A DNA stretch of 18,644 nucleotides from an uncultured Clostridium sp. (GCA_900555835.1 USMK01000029.1:1-18644); one strand, 5' to 3'. Positions 1 to 8,927 are shown, counted from the first letter of the stretch. The notes: generated from the letters alone by a model not told the origin. Made by a program: numbers and translations.

Positions 1-176
1 TTATCAAACAATTTATATTATAATACTACATTTTTAAATTTATGTAAATACTTTTCGCAAAAAAATTTCCAGGAAATTCCGACAAAATTCGACATTGCTG
101 TACTGAACCCCATTCACAAGAAATTACCTCCAACCTTCCTAAGCCCGAGAGAAAAAGCACCAACCCATTCACACGC

Positions 177-206
177 AAAAAAGGACGGATGTTTTTTTCT
201 CCGTCC
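177..206 (-). terminator. Intrinsic terminator of the G5/3D-domain gene
   Basis: On the minus strand GGACGGA (206-200) pairs perfectly with TCCGTCC (189-183) around a 10-base loop and runs into a T tract (182-177). It lies 10 bases past the TAA of the G5/3D gene. Bases 1-176 hold no gene I can support. Confidence 0.85.
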
Positions 207-215
207 CCAAAAGCA

Positions 216-1208
216 TTAAAACACATACACATAGCACTCTAAATTTCTTCTTCCAAACTGTATACATTCATTATAAGTATCCATATAAACATCTAATTTG
301 TTATTCTTTATAGCTCCGCCTCTATCTTGAACCACAAACCAGCCTCCATTTGGCTTATTTGCAAAATATGGTATGTAAATTATAGTTCCCATTGGATATC
401 CTTTACCAGCTGCAACCGTATACCATGCTGTTGCATATGCTCCTGATGCAGTTTTGCCGTATCCAGAATCTGTTGGCTTTTTACCACAAGTTGAAGCTGT
501 ATATGCAGAAGTATTTAATGTAACAACTTTTGGAGTTACCCCTGCAACTTTTGCCTGTAAATTTGATATTGTAGCTGAACTTACTGGATTACTTGTTCTT
601 GCCACTTCACTTCTTGATGTTTGTTTAAAGTTTATTTGAACAATTTTATCTACTGGTTCTTCTAATATTACACAACTTAACTCTTCTCTTGAAATTTCCT
701 TTTCATCTTTATATGTAACTCTGTAAGTAGTTTCTTTTAATCCATTCTTACCTTCCTGCAAAACTCTTGTTGTACCATTTTCTGTTCCAGTTACATCTTT
801 TGTTACTGTTTCAAAAGGTATTTCTTCTTGAATTGTAATTATTTCTTCTGTAATTACGCCATAATTATTTACAATATCCTCTAAATTAGAAACTTTTTGA
901 CTTTGCTCTACTGTTTCAATTTCAGAAGATTTTATTATTCTTATTGTTTTATCAGAAGTAATTTCCTGATTTAATGCCGGTTTTACAATTTCATTGTCTG
1001 CTATAATAATATGATTATCTTCTAATATATCTTCAACTTTTGTCTTATTTGTTAATATATTCAATTCATAATTATTTGAAAATTGAATTTTCACATTTGT
1101 AATATTAACATTTGTAGCAGTAACTACAATTCCTGAGCATAAAAGAAATATTAAACTTATTGCTATTATCTTAATTGCTGAAATAGATGCTTTTTCATCT
1201 TTTTTCAT
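216..1208 (-). CDS. G5/3D-domain cell-wall protein (YabE/Rpf2-like)
   Basis: This is a 330-residue protein with one N-terminal membrane segment or uncleaved signal (about residues 8-30). A ubiquitin-like DUF348 region follows (about 35-95), then a G5 domain (about 105-195) and a C-terminal 3D domain (about 228-330). The 3D domain takes its name from three conserved aspartates, here D295 in DRGGA, D306 in LDVYMD and D310; the TxYTA and TASG motifs are also present. Proteins of this build (YabE, Rpf2, stationary-phase survival factors) are thought to remodel peptidoglycan through an MltA-like fold, and G5 domains bind N-acetylglucosamine-containing wall polymers. The ATG at 1208 is preceded by GAGGAGG (1226-1220) at 11 bases. 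It is transcribed alone, divergently from the ClpE-type gene. The domain call is secure; the enzymatic activity is inferred from the family. Confidence 0.88.
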   Translation of the reverse strand: MKKDEKASISAIKIIAISLIFLLCSGIVVTATNVNITNVKIQFSNNYELNILTNKTKVEDILEDNHIIIADNEIVKPALNQEITSDKTIRIIKSSEIETVEQSQKVSNLEDIVNNYGVITEEIITIQEEIPFETVTKDVTGTENGTTRVLQEGKNGLKETTYRVTYKDEKEISREELSCVILEEPVDKIVQINFKQTSRSEVARTSNPVSSATISNLQAKVAGVTPKVVTLNTSAYTASTCGKKPTDSGYGKTASGAYATAWYTVAAGKGYPMGTIIYIPYFANKPNGGWFVVQDRGGAIKNNKLDVYMDTYNECIQFGRRNLECYVYVF

Positions 1209-1240
1209 AAATATTTCAACCTCCTCTTAGGTTCTTGCAC

Positions 1241-1269
1241 ATTATATATGTTTTTTTTATTCTTGTCAA
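1241..1269 (-). promoter_or_regulatory. Consensus sigma-A promoter for the G5/3D gene
   Basis: On the minus strand TTGACA (1269-1264) is followed by a 17-base spacer and TATAAT (1246-1241), a perfect housekeeping promoter. It lies 15 bases upstream of the GAGGAGG ribosome binding site of the G5/3D gene. Confidence 0.9.
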
Positions 1270-1428
1270 ATTTTTGTAACATTTCATATATTCTTAGGGC
1301 TATAAGAGTTTGCGAGTTTGTTTTGATTTGTCCACTACAAATATATTCAGTTTTTAGAAGGCTTATCCCCTTTTTTATAAAATATTTTATTTTTTTCTTT
1401 TCCACAATTGTAAATTTATCGTGAAAAC

Positions 1429-1458
1429 CTTGACTTACTTTGATTTTTAAGGTATGAT
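1429..1458 (+). promoter_or_regulatory. Sigma-A promoter with overlapping CtsR-like operator
   Basis: TTGACT (1430-1435), a 17-base spacer and TATGAT (1453-1458) form a strong promoter for the ClpE-type gene. Read on the minus strand, 1445-1429 gives AATCAAA-GTA-AGTCAAG. This matches the CtsR tandem heptad (RGTCAAA-NAN-RGTCAAA) at 12 of 14 heptad positions with the correct 3-base spacing, and it covers the -35 box as CtsR operators often do. ClpE is a known CtsR target in Bacillus subtilis, so heat-shock repression is plausible. The promoter is secure; the operator is a degenerate match. Confidence 0.7.
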
Positions 1459-1488
1459 AATTAAGTTAAAGTAAGGAGAAATGTGTAT

Positions 1489-3759
1489 ATGTTATGTTCA
1501 AATTGTAATAAAAATGCTGCTGTCATTTTCGTTAATAAAGAAGTTAATGGCAAGCAAGAAATTGAGGGCTTATGCTTTCAATGTGCACAAGAAAAAGGAA
1601 TCAATCCTTTGGAAATTCTAGCAAAGCAATCCAATTTATCTGAAAAAGATTTAGAAAATATGTCTAAGCAATTTGAAAATGTATTTAAAAACCTTTCAAG
1701 TAGCCTAGAAAATAGTGAGGAATCAGATGGAATGGACGATAACTCTCTTGGTTCTATTTTTGCTAATCTATTTAATAATGGAGAGCCAGAAGAAGCTGAA
1801 ACCAGTTCTGGAAAGAAAAAAGTAAAAGTAGAAAAAAAGAGCAAAGATAAAAAAAGAAAATTTCTAGATACCTACGGAACTAACTTAACTAACCAAGCTA
1901 GAAACAATAAATTAGATAGAGTTATTGGCCGTGATAGTGAAATACAAAGAATTATTCAAATTTTAAATAGACGTTCTAAAAATAATCCTTGTTTAATAGG
2001 TGAACCTGGTGTTGGTAAAACAGCTATTGCCCAAGGTTTAGCAATTAAAATTGCAGAGAAAAAAGTTCCTGCAAAGCTTTTAAATAAAGAAGTTTATTTA
2101 TTGGATATGACAGCAATTATCGCGGGAACTCAATTTAGAGGTCAATTTGAATCTAGAATGAAATCATTGATCGACGAGTGTAAATCTTGTGGAAATATTA
2201 TATTAGTGATTGATGAAATCCACAATATTATAGGAGCTGGGGATGCTGAACATTCTATGAATGCTGCAAATATTTTAAAACCTTCTTTATCTAATGGAGA
2301 AGTTCAGTTAATTGGTACAACCACATTAAAAGAATACAGAAAATATATTGAAAAAGATAGTGCATTAGAAAGAAGATTTCAACCTGTAATAATTGACGAG
2401 CCTAATATTGAGGACAGTATAGAAATTATAAAAGGAATTAAAGGATATTACGAAGATTATCATAAAGTAAGAATTTCTAATGATGTTATTGCAGAAGCTG
2501 TAAAAATGTCTGAAAAATATATTCACGACAGATTTTTACCAGACAAAGCAATTGACCTTTTAGACGAGGCTTGTTCAAGATTAAATTTAAACAATACCAC
2601 TCTTGCTAAACTAGAAATTTTGAAAAATGATTTAAAGAAAGTTGAAGAAGAAAAAGAAGATGCAGTTTCTTCTGATTCTATCGAAGATTATAAAAAAGCA
2701 GCTGATTTAAAGACAAAAGAATGTAATTTACAAAATGAAATAACAAAATTAGAATCCAAATTAAAATTACAAGAGCTTACAGTGGCAGACATTGCAGAGG
2801 TTGTAGAAAATGCCACAAAAATTCCTGTAAAGAAAATTACAGAAGCAGAAACTCAAAAATTATTAAATTTGGAAGAAAATTTACACAAAAAAATAATAGG
2901 TCAAAACGCAGCTGTATCTGCTGTTGCAAAAACAATTAGAAGAAATCGTGCAGGACTTCAAAGTACAAAACGTCCACCTTCTTTTATGTTTGTAGGACCC
3001 ACTGGTGTTGGTAAAACCGAACTTGCAAAAGCCTTAGCAACAGAGATGTTTGGTAGTGAAGATTCAATAATTCGTTTTGATATGTCAGAATATATGGAAA
3101 GTCATTCAACATCTAAACTAATTGGTTCACCTCCTGGATATGTTGGATATGATGATGCTGGACAATTAACCGAAAAAGTTAAAAGAAAGCCATATTCAAT
3201 TATACTACTAGACGAGATTGAAAAAGCACATCCTGATGTATTTAACTTGCTTTTACAAGTTTTAGACGACGGAAAGCTTACAGATTCCCAAGGCAACACA
3301 GTTAGTTTTGTAAATACGATAATAATAATGACTTCTAACTCTGGTTCAAATTTAAACAATAATTCAATTGGTTTTGCTAAACAAACAGTTGATAAAAATA
3401 AAATTTCAGATTCCCTAAAAGAAAGTTTTAGACCTGAATTTTTAAACAGAGTTGACGAAATTTTAATATTCGACTCTTTAACAGAAAACGAACTTATGCA
3501 AATTATTGATTTATTATTAAATGACACCACAAAAGCTTTATCTGATAAAAATATTAGTTTAGAAATTACAGAAGATGCTAAAAAATATTTATTAACAAAT
3601 GGTATAGATTTAAAATATGGAGCAAGACCTTTAAGACGTGCTATTCAAAGATATATTGAGGACGAACTATCTGATATGTTACTTAGAGGCGAATTAAAAA
3701 ATGGTCAAACTATTTTTGTAAATTTAGTTGATAATAAATTAGATTTTATGGTAAAATAG
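1489..3759 (+). CDS. clpE: ClpE-type AAA+ unfoldase with N-terminal zinc finger
   Basis: A 756-residue HSP100 ATPase that unfolds substrates and should feed them to ClpP. It starts with a McsA/ClpE-type zinc finger (C3xxC6 and C29xxC32) instead of the repeated Clp-N domain of ClpC, then a charged linker (about 60-130). AAA-1 has Walker A GEPGVGKT (171-178) and Walker B with D242-E243. A coiled middle region (about 370-430) contains a UVR-like motif (DYKKAADLK, from D400). AAA-2 has Walker A GPTGVGKT (503-510) and Walker B with D575-E576. The IGF tripeptide at 627-629 is the loop that docks into ClpP. I chose ATG 1489 because AAGGAG (1473-1478) lies 10 bases upstream; an in-frame GTG at 1483 is only 4 bases from it. 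pgsA follows after 24 bases. ClpC is the nearest alternative, but the zinc finger and missing Clp-N domain favour ClpE. Confidence 0.87.
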   Translation: MLCSNCNKNAAVIFVNKEVNGKQEIEGLCFQCAQEKGINPLEILAKQSNLSEKDLENMSKQFENVFKNLSSSLENSEESDGMDDNSLGSIFANLFNNGEPEEAETSSGKKKVKVEKKSKDKKRKFLDTYGTNLTNQARNNKLDRVIGRDSEIQRIIQILNRRSKNNPCLIGEPGVGKTAIAQGLAIKIAEKKVPAKLLNKEVYLLDMTAIIAGTQFRGQFESRMKSLIDECKSCGNIILVIDEIHNIIGAGDAEHSMNAANILKPSLSNGEVQLIGTTTLKEYRKYIEKDSALERRFQPVIIDEPNIEDSIEIIKGIKGYYEDYHKVRISNDVIAEAVKMSEKYIHDRFLPDKAIDLLDEACSRLNLNNTTLAKLEILKNDLKKVEEEKEDAVSSDSIEDYKKAADLKTKECNLQNEITKLESKLKLQELTVADIAEVVENATKIPVKKITEAETQKLLNLEENLHKKIIGQNAAVSAVAKTIRRNRAGLQSTKRPPSFMFVGPTGVGKTELAKALATEMFGSEDSIIRFDMSEYMESHSTSKLIGSPPGYVGYDDAGQLTEKVKRKPYSIILLDEIEKAHPDVFNLLLQVLDDGKLTDSQGNTVSFVNTIIIMTSNSGSNLNNNSIGFAKQTVDKNKISDSLKESFRPEFLNRVDEILIFDSLTENELMQIIDLLLNDTTKALSDKNISLEITEDAKKYLLTNGIDLKYGARPLRRAIQRYIEDELSDMLLRGELKNGQTIFVNLVDNKLDFMVK

Positions 3760-3783
3760 AACTAATCAATTGGAGGAATTATA

Positions 3784-4323
3784 ATGTTTAAACATGTACC
3801 AAATATATTAACAGCAATTAGACTATTACTTATTCCAGTAATTTTCTATTTTGCATTAGAAGAAAATTATATAGTTGCTGTAATTTTTCTAACTTTATCT
3901 GGAATAACCGATGTTTTAGATGGATATATTGCAAGAAAATATAATTTTATAACAGATTTCGGAACTTTATTTGATCCACTTGCAGATAAGCTAACACAAA
4001 TTTCTACATTGGTGGTTTTAGTTATCAATAATATTATTCCTTTGTGGATTTTAATTATAGTTATAATTAAAGAGCTTTTAATGGTTTCAGGAGCTGCATT
4101 CTTGTATGATAAAAACACAGTAATTGGCAGTAGATGGTATGGAAAAGCAGCAACAGTATTATTTTATATAGCAATACTTATTTCAATGTTAAACAGACAA
4201 TTTACTTTAAATTTAACATTTGACATATATTTATACTATATTGCATTAGCACTAACAATATTTGCACTAATTATGTATTTCAAGACTTTTTCCAAAGTAA
4301 AAAAAATAGCAACAAAAAAATAA
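3784..4323 (+). CDS. pgsA: CDP-diacylglycerol-glycerol-3-phosphate 3-phosphatidyltransferase
   Basis: A 179-residue integral membrane enzyme that makes phosphatidylglycerol phosphate from CDP-diacylglycerol and sn-glycerol-3-phosphate, the committed step to phosphatidylglycerol and cardiolipin. The full CDP-alcohol phosphatidyltransferase signature D-x2-DG-x2-AR-x8-G-x3-D-x3-D is present (D43, D46, G47, A50, R51, G60, D64, D68). The opening VPNILTAIRLLLIP is characteristic of PgsA. The remainder is hydrophobic, consistent with several membrane helices. GGAGG (3772-3776) precedes ATG 3784 at 7 bases. It probably shares the transcript of the ClpE-type gene. The usual pgsA neighbours in Firmicutes (rimO, cinA, recA) are absent. 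A related enzyme such as phosphatidylserine synthase is possible but less likely given length and N terminus. Confidence 0.92.
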   Translation: MFKHVPNILTAIRLLLIPVIFYFALEENYIVAVIFLTLSGITDVLDGYIARKYNFITDFGTLFDPLADKLTQISTLVVLVINNIIPLWILIIVIIKELLMVSGAAFLYDKNTVIGSRWYGKAATVLFYIAILISMLNRQFTLNLTFDIYLYYIALALTIFALIMYFKTFSKVKKIATKK

Positions 4324-4349
4324 TAGCCAGTTGTGGCTATTATTTTTTT
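4313..4349. terminator. Bidirectional intrinsic terminator
   Basis: AATAATAGCCA (4319-4329), loop GTTG and TGGCTATTATT (4334-4344) form a perfect 11-bp stem with a T run on the plus side and an A run (T run on the minus strand) on the other. It ends both the pgsA transcript and the converging BofC-like transcript. The pgsA stop codon lies within the left arm. Confidence 0.9.
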
Positions 4350-4355
4350 GTATTT

Positions 4356-4943
4356 CTATTCATAATCCTCTATAAGGCTGTTTAGTTCTTCCTTTCCTGT
4401 TGCTTTAATTCCTTCTTTTAGTTTGGCTTTGTCGTCTTCGGTTAGATATTCAGTTGATATTTCTGTTATTTCATTTATGCTTTCTTTGCCATTTGCATCT
4501 TGTGTGTATATTACTACTTTTCCGTCTTTTTCTCTTAAAACATAATGTTCATTGCATATTCCACCTACTTCTTTTAATATTACAATTTCATTTGGTGAAA
4601 ATCCTCTTATTTCCCAGTCTGAATATGTTTGCTCTACTTGTTTTCTTGTTCGATTTACAAGTTCTTCTGGAATTTCAGCATAATCTTTTGTGGTATGTCC
4701 ACATTCTTTATAATGTTTTTTTATAATCAATGTTGCATTTGGAGATACTTTTTCTTCTGTATAACTTGTAGCCAAACTTGGAGACGAACTATTTATTCCA
4801 TTTTCAACAGCAACTTTGGCTATCTCGTCTATATTTATTTTGCTTTCATTTTGATCTGTTCCTGCTTTATATATGTAATATCCACAAATTCCACTTACAA
4901 CAAATACAACTATTATAGTTAAAATCAATAAAAATTTTCTCAT
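4356..4943 (-). CDS. Membrane-anchored BofC C-terminal-like protein
   Basis: About 195 residues: one N-terminal hydrophobic segment (about residues 4-25), a polar spacer, then a globular domain (about 65-195) with the pattern LIIKKHYKECGHT, DWEIRGFSPNEIVI and GGICNEHYVLREKDGKVV. In my judgement this resembles the BofC C-terminal domain found widely in Clostridia. In Bacillus, BofC works in forespore-to-mother-cell sigma-K checkpoint signalling; in Clostridia the role of these proteins is unproven. I chose the third of three possible ATGs (4943) because AAGG lies 9 bases upstream; 4952 is an alternative. It lies 53 bases after the frameshift-corrected end of comEC, in the same direction, and could be cotranscribed. 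Two cysteines in the domain (ECG, GIC) might form a disulfide. The domain assignment is from memory of motif shape. Confidence 0.65.
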   Translation of the reverse strand: MRKFLLILTIIVVFVVSGICGYYIYKAGTDQNESKINIDEIAKVAVENGINSSSPSLATSYTEEKVSPNATLIIKKHYKECGHTTKDYAEIPEELVNRTRKQVEQTYSDWEIRGFSPNEIVILKEVGGICNEHYVLREKDGKVVIYTQDANGKESINEITEISTEYLTEDDKAKLKEGIKATGKEELNSLIEDYE

Positions 4944-4996
4944 AAACATCATCCTTTTTCCTTTGATGTTTATAGTATTGGCAATATTAAGTAATT

Positions 4997-7378
4997 TTAT
5001 TCATTTTTAATTTTGGTAGTTACTTTTATCTGCCAATTTTTATCAATTTTTAAAATTATTTCTCCGCATTTTATCTGTTCTGTATATTTTTGTTCCTATA
5101 GCTTCTATCCTAGAAATCACATTTGTATTAGGGTGTCCAAAATTATTATTTTCTCCAACTCCAATTAGTGCAATTTTTGGCTTAACACTATCTATAAATT
5201 CCTCTATTGAAGATGTTTTAGAGCCATGATGTGCTACTTTTAGCACTGTTGCCCTTAGCTTATTGCTATTTGCTTTTAGAATTGCTTTTTCTGCTATTTC
5301 TTCTATATCGCCAGTACATAGCATACTAAAATTATTTTGCACAAATTTAGCCAAAATCGAGTTATTATTAAGCACATTATCTGATATTTGTTTTTCTTCT
5401 GGCCACAAAATATCAAAATAGCTTTCAGCATCTATTTTTACTCTATCTCCTATTTTTACTAGTATTACATTTATGTGCTTTTTCTTTACTATTTCTAAAA
5501 ATCTTTTATAATTATCAGACTGTTTAATTTGCTTTGATATTATAACATTTTTCACTTTCAAATTTTCCATAACAGAAATCACTCCGCAAACAATGATCAC
5601 TATCGAAATGGCTTATCATTGCATAATCTATTGTTTTTATTCTTCTGTTTAGCAAGTATGGAATAAGTACATTTTTTCCAACATCATAATTAGAATCGCT
5701 TCCACCTCCATCTATTAGTATCCTTTTGCCATATTTAGTTGCAATTAGAGTACTATCTCCTTGACCTACATCTATAAAATAGATATATGTGCTTGGATTT
5801 GCTATTTTTATTCCATATAGTATAATGCTAATTATTAAAATTATTATAATTATGTACTTTAAATTATTTTTTACTTTATTTATAATCTGTATTTCCGTTC
5901 TTCCGTTTTCTGCATTTTTTCTTATATGTAAAAAAAGGACTAAATAATACATACATATAAATATGGAGCTTGGGGTTTTTACAGAAATATTGGCAAATGG
6001 AATATTTGCAATTTGTTCTGTTATAGCAATTAAAATATTCAATAGCAGTTTTACACCTACTCCAAAAAACTCTGCTAACGGTAATAGTATTAAAGAAAGT
6101 AAAACTAACATAAATCCACCTATTATACAAATCGCAACAAGTGGAGAGGCAATTACATTTGAAAGCCAAAACAGTATAGAAATTCTATTAAAATTAACTA
6201 CCATAATTGGAATTATCACCAATTGTGCAGATATTGAAATTACTAGCATATCTAATATTGTTTTTAATATTTTGTTTTTCTTATAGTTTTTAGAAATTTT
6301 ACCGCTTATAGCTTTATTAAATATTATAATTCCAAGCACTCCTCCGATAGGAAAGCCATAATCCAACATCATATACAGAAAATGGATTACAAATCAAAAT
6401 TAAAAGCATTGAAATAGCAATATCGTTATATATATCCGCTTTTCTATATACTAGTCCTGCTAGTATTATTAATATTCCCATAGTTCCAGCTCGAAATACA
6501 GATGGAGTAAGCCCTGTTATTAGCATGAAAATAAATAAAATAACAATACTTAATATTTTGCCCTCTCTTTTTCCTATGTTGCATATTTTTAAAGCAAATC
6601 CAATTGCCAAAATAACATATCCAACATGTTGCCCTGATACAGCTAGCATATGAGCTAAACTACTATCTTTAAAATTTTGTATCACTTCTTCTTGTGCAAA
6701 ACTTGTATCTCCTATTAAAAAGCCAATTAAAAGCCCCGAGGCATTTTCATCTTTGATTATTTTCTTAGCTCTATCAATTATAAAATTTCTTACCGAATTT
6801 ATCCCATTTGAAACAATATCGACTTGATTTGATTTGAATATAGTCAGATTTTGACTATTTACAATTCCATAAATTTGTTTAGATTTCAAATAATTAGAAT
6901 AATCAAACCCGCCATAGTTCCTTTGAACAGATGGCTTTGTATATTCTCCATTTATTTTTATCAAATCTCCAAATTGCAAATTGAAGTTTGAATTTTTACT
7001 AATTCTTAATATGAATTTTTTATTTTTCAAACCAGAATTTCCACTTACTCTAATTTGGTATTCTTTTTTATATTCAGTTTGCTTTTCTTCACTTACTACA
7101 ACTGCATATTCTGTAAATTTCGTGCCTTGTTTATAAACTCTTTCATATTCATTATTTAATTTTATTATATATAAATTTCCTAAAACACACGCTATTGCAA
7201 AAATAGTAATTATTTTTGAGAATACATTTAAAATTTTTCTATATTTCCCTATTCTTAAATAAATTATTCCTAAAATCAATATAAAAATAAATATAGGAGC
7301 TATACTAAATTTTATGTATAGCCCCCATATTATCCCCATTATAAATCCTAGGCATACAATTAAAATCGGTCTATTTAT
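4997..7378 (-). CDS. comEC: ComEC/Rec2 DNA-uptake channel, three +1 frame changes
   Basis: ComEC is the inner-membrane channel for single-stranded DNA in natural transformation. Order: N-terminal helices and OB-like DUF4131 region (about 1-170), Competence domain with HMLAVSGQHVGY (about 240-252), multiple helices to about 530, then a metallo-beta-lactamase domain with DVGQGDS, HFDSDH (590-595) and AHHGS. The reading frame changes by +1 at three places: after Y344 (6346), after L597 (5586) and after M770 (5066). Every junction is C-GGA, and the family sequence resumes at the GGA glycine. Joined, it yields 779 residues from ATG 7339, or 792 from an ATA at 7378. I take the ATA because it is 8 bases from AGAGGAGG (7394-7387) and adds a typical ComEC opening (NRPILIVCLGF); the ATG has only a weak AGGA. 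The true stop is TAA at 4999-4997, reached only after the third shift. It lies 30 bases downstream of the NlpC/P60 gene. Identity is secure; function depends on whether the shifts are decoded. Confidence 0.88.
5063..5069 (-). other. Putative +1 frameshift site, comEC 3' end (ATG C GGA)
   Basis: Zero frame reads ATG CGG AGA and stops 5 codons later. Skipping the C at 5066 gives ATG GGA GAA ATA and continues for 22 codons to TAA at 4999-4997, completing the usual ComEC ending (YRTD..GEI, then a basic strand). This site would be missed by ORF callers because the zero-frame ORF looks complete. Confidence 0.72.
5583..5589 (-). other. Putative +1 frameshift site, comEC MBL domain (TTG C GGA)
   Basis: Zero frame TGT TTG CGG AGT leaves the family sequence immediately after the metal-binding HFDSDH motif and ends at 5524. 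Skipping the C at 5586 gives DHCLGVISVMENL, the expected continuation of the metallo-beta-lactamase domain. Confidence 0.85.
6343..6349 (-). other. Putative +1 frameshift site, comEC Competence domain (TAT C GGA)
   Basis: Zero frame TCC TAT CGG AGG stops 10 codons on at 6317. Skipping the C at 6346 gives LSYGGVLGIIIF, the conserved ComEC motif, and opens 252 further codons before the next site. Codon order is TCC TAT C GGA GGA GTG. Confidence 0.85.
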
Positions 7379-7408
7379 TTTATATTCCTCCTCTAATTGC
7401 CCCCATAT

Positions 7409-8875
7409 CTAGATTATTCTTCTTGCACAAACAAATCGTTGCCCATAATAACCACTATCTACTGATGTTATTACTACACCAGTTTTAGAGTTTTCTGCAT
7501 GTATAAATTTGTTGTTACCTATATAAATACCAACATGACCTATTTTTGTTTTCTCTTTATTTTGGAAAATTATTAAGTCTCCTGGTTGCATTTCGCTTTT
7601 AGAAACAGCTTTACCATTTTTAGACTGAGCAGAGGCTGTTCTACTTATACTATATCCAAAATGTTTAAAAACATATGTTGTAAATCCAGAGCAGTCAAAT
7701 CCTGATGGACTACTTCCACCACTTACATATTTATATCCAACAAATTGTTTTGCATATGCAACAATTTGTGAACTTGTAGCACCTGAACCACTTAATGAAA
7801 CAGTTGTATCTTTTGCTACTGTTGTTTTTTTAGCTTGTGCCTTTTTTGCAGCCTCTGCCTTTTTTGCTTCTTCCGCTTTTTTCTTAGCTTCGGCTTCTTG
7901 TTTAGCTTTTAATTCAGCCTCTTTTTTAGCTGCCTCTTGTTCTTCTATTTTAGTTTCAACAATCTCTATTGCAGTACCAACTGTTGCTGTTACTACATTT
8001 TCTTGTGCAACTGTTCTTGAAGATTGTAAACTTCTTGATGTTGTTATACTTCTAGAAGTTGTAATAGATGTTTTATTATCAGAAACTAATTTTTTGCTTA
8101 TATATCCTGTTGTGTTTCCAACTTGAATTTTATACCATCCATTTTCTTCCCCTAGAATAGTAACTTCTGTATCTAATTTCAAAGTACTTATAGCATCTGA
8201 ACTTGTTGATGCTTTTTCTCTTACATTTGCTAATTCTACATTAACATATCCTACTTTGGTAGTACTTGTATTCTCATTTTTGTTTTCATTTGCATTTGTT
8301 GTAACTGATGTTTCTTCTAAGGTCGATTTTAAAATCCACCCTACATTATTTTCTCCTTGCACATAAACCCAGTTATTAGCAATTTGAATAACCGTAACTG
8401 TGCTTCCAGAAGTAATTTCTTCTAAAACTGGACAAGAAAATAATGGTAAAATATATAATTTTGCATTACTTTTTAACTTGCATACATCTTGAACTCTTAT
8501 CTCGCTAACACTTGCTGAACTTACTGGTTCTGTTTTTTCCTCATTTTGTGTATTATCTACTGTTACTATATAATCTGTTTTGTTATCACTACTTGCAGAA
8601 GATATTTTGCTATCATCTACATCTATATAACTTTTATGCACATAACCTTCATAATCTTCATATGTTACTTTGTACCATTCACCCTCTTTTTCTAGTACCT
8701 TTACTTCATCCTTTTTGTATACATTTGTTAATACCTCGGCATCCATTGATGGTGATTTTCTAATCCTAACAGCCGTTCCATTAACAATTCCTGTTGTACA
8801 ATACGAAATTCCTGCAAATACAATACTAATAACCAATGTTACTATTAGTACTTGTAGAATTTTTTTTGTTTTCAT
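7409..8875 (-). CDS. Secreted SH3b-NlpC/P60 peptidoglycan endopeptidase
   Basis: A 488-residue exported cell-wall hydrolase. It begins with a signal peptide (basic KTKK, then a hydrophobic run to about residue 25). Three bacterial SH3 domains follow (about 28-85, 125-185 and 208-268). Next is a serine/threonine-rich stretch, then an Ala/Lys/Glu-rich helical linker (about 308-350) and a C-terminal NlpC/P60 domain (about 365-488). The catalytic residues are visible: C395 in FDCSGF, H447 in IGHVGIYIG and H459 in FIHAEN. Family members cut D-gamma-glutamyl-diamino acid bonds in stem peptides, with SH3 domains holding the wall. I place the start at ATG 8875 (KTKK), with GGGAG upstream at about 12 bases; an earlier ATG (8896) has no ribosome binding site and would spoil the signal peptide. 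It is first in a probable transcript with comEC. Confidence 0.9.
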   Translation of the reverse strand: MKTKKILQVLIVTLVISIVFAGISYCTTGIVNGTAVRIRKSPSMDAEVLTNVYKKDEVKVLEKEGEWYKVTYEDYEGYVHKSYIDVDDSKISSASSDNKTDYIVTVDNTQNEEKTEPVSSASVSEIRVQDVCKLKSNAKLYILPLFSCPVLEEITSGSTVTVIQIANNWVYVQGENNVGWILKSTLEETSVTTNANENKNENTSTTKVGYVNVELANVREKASTSSDAISTLKLDTEVTILGEENGWYKIQVGNTTGYISKKLVSDNKTSITTSRSITTSRSLQSSRTVAQENVVTATVGTAIEIVETKIEEQEAAKKEAELKAKQEAEAKKKAEEAKKAEAAKKAQAKKTTVAKDTTVSLSGSGATSSQIVAYAKQFVGYKYVSGGSSPSGFDCSGFTTYVFKHFGYSISRTASAQSKNGKAVSKSEMQPGDLIIFQNKEKTKIGHVGIYIGNNKFIHAENSKTGVVITSVDSGYYGQRFVCARRII

Positions 8876-8927
8876 TTTAATATTTCTCTCCCTCATTTTA
8901 AAAATTTAAAATTTCAGTTACTTGTAT

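Noticed and set aside
1205..1405. 66-codon minus-strand ORF upstream of the G5/3D gene
   Set aside because: It starts at GTG without a ribosome binding site, runs across the consensus promoter of the G5/3D gene, and has no recognisable features.
1483..1485. GTG as the start of the ClpE-type gene
   Set aside because: It is only 4 bases from AAGGAG, while ATG 1489 is 10 bases away and gives the family's usual short lead to the first CxxC.
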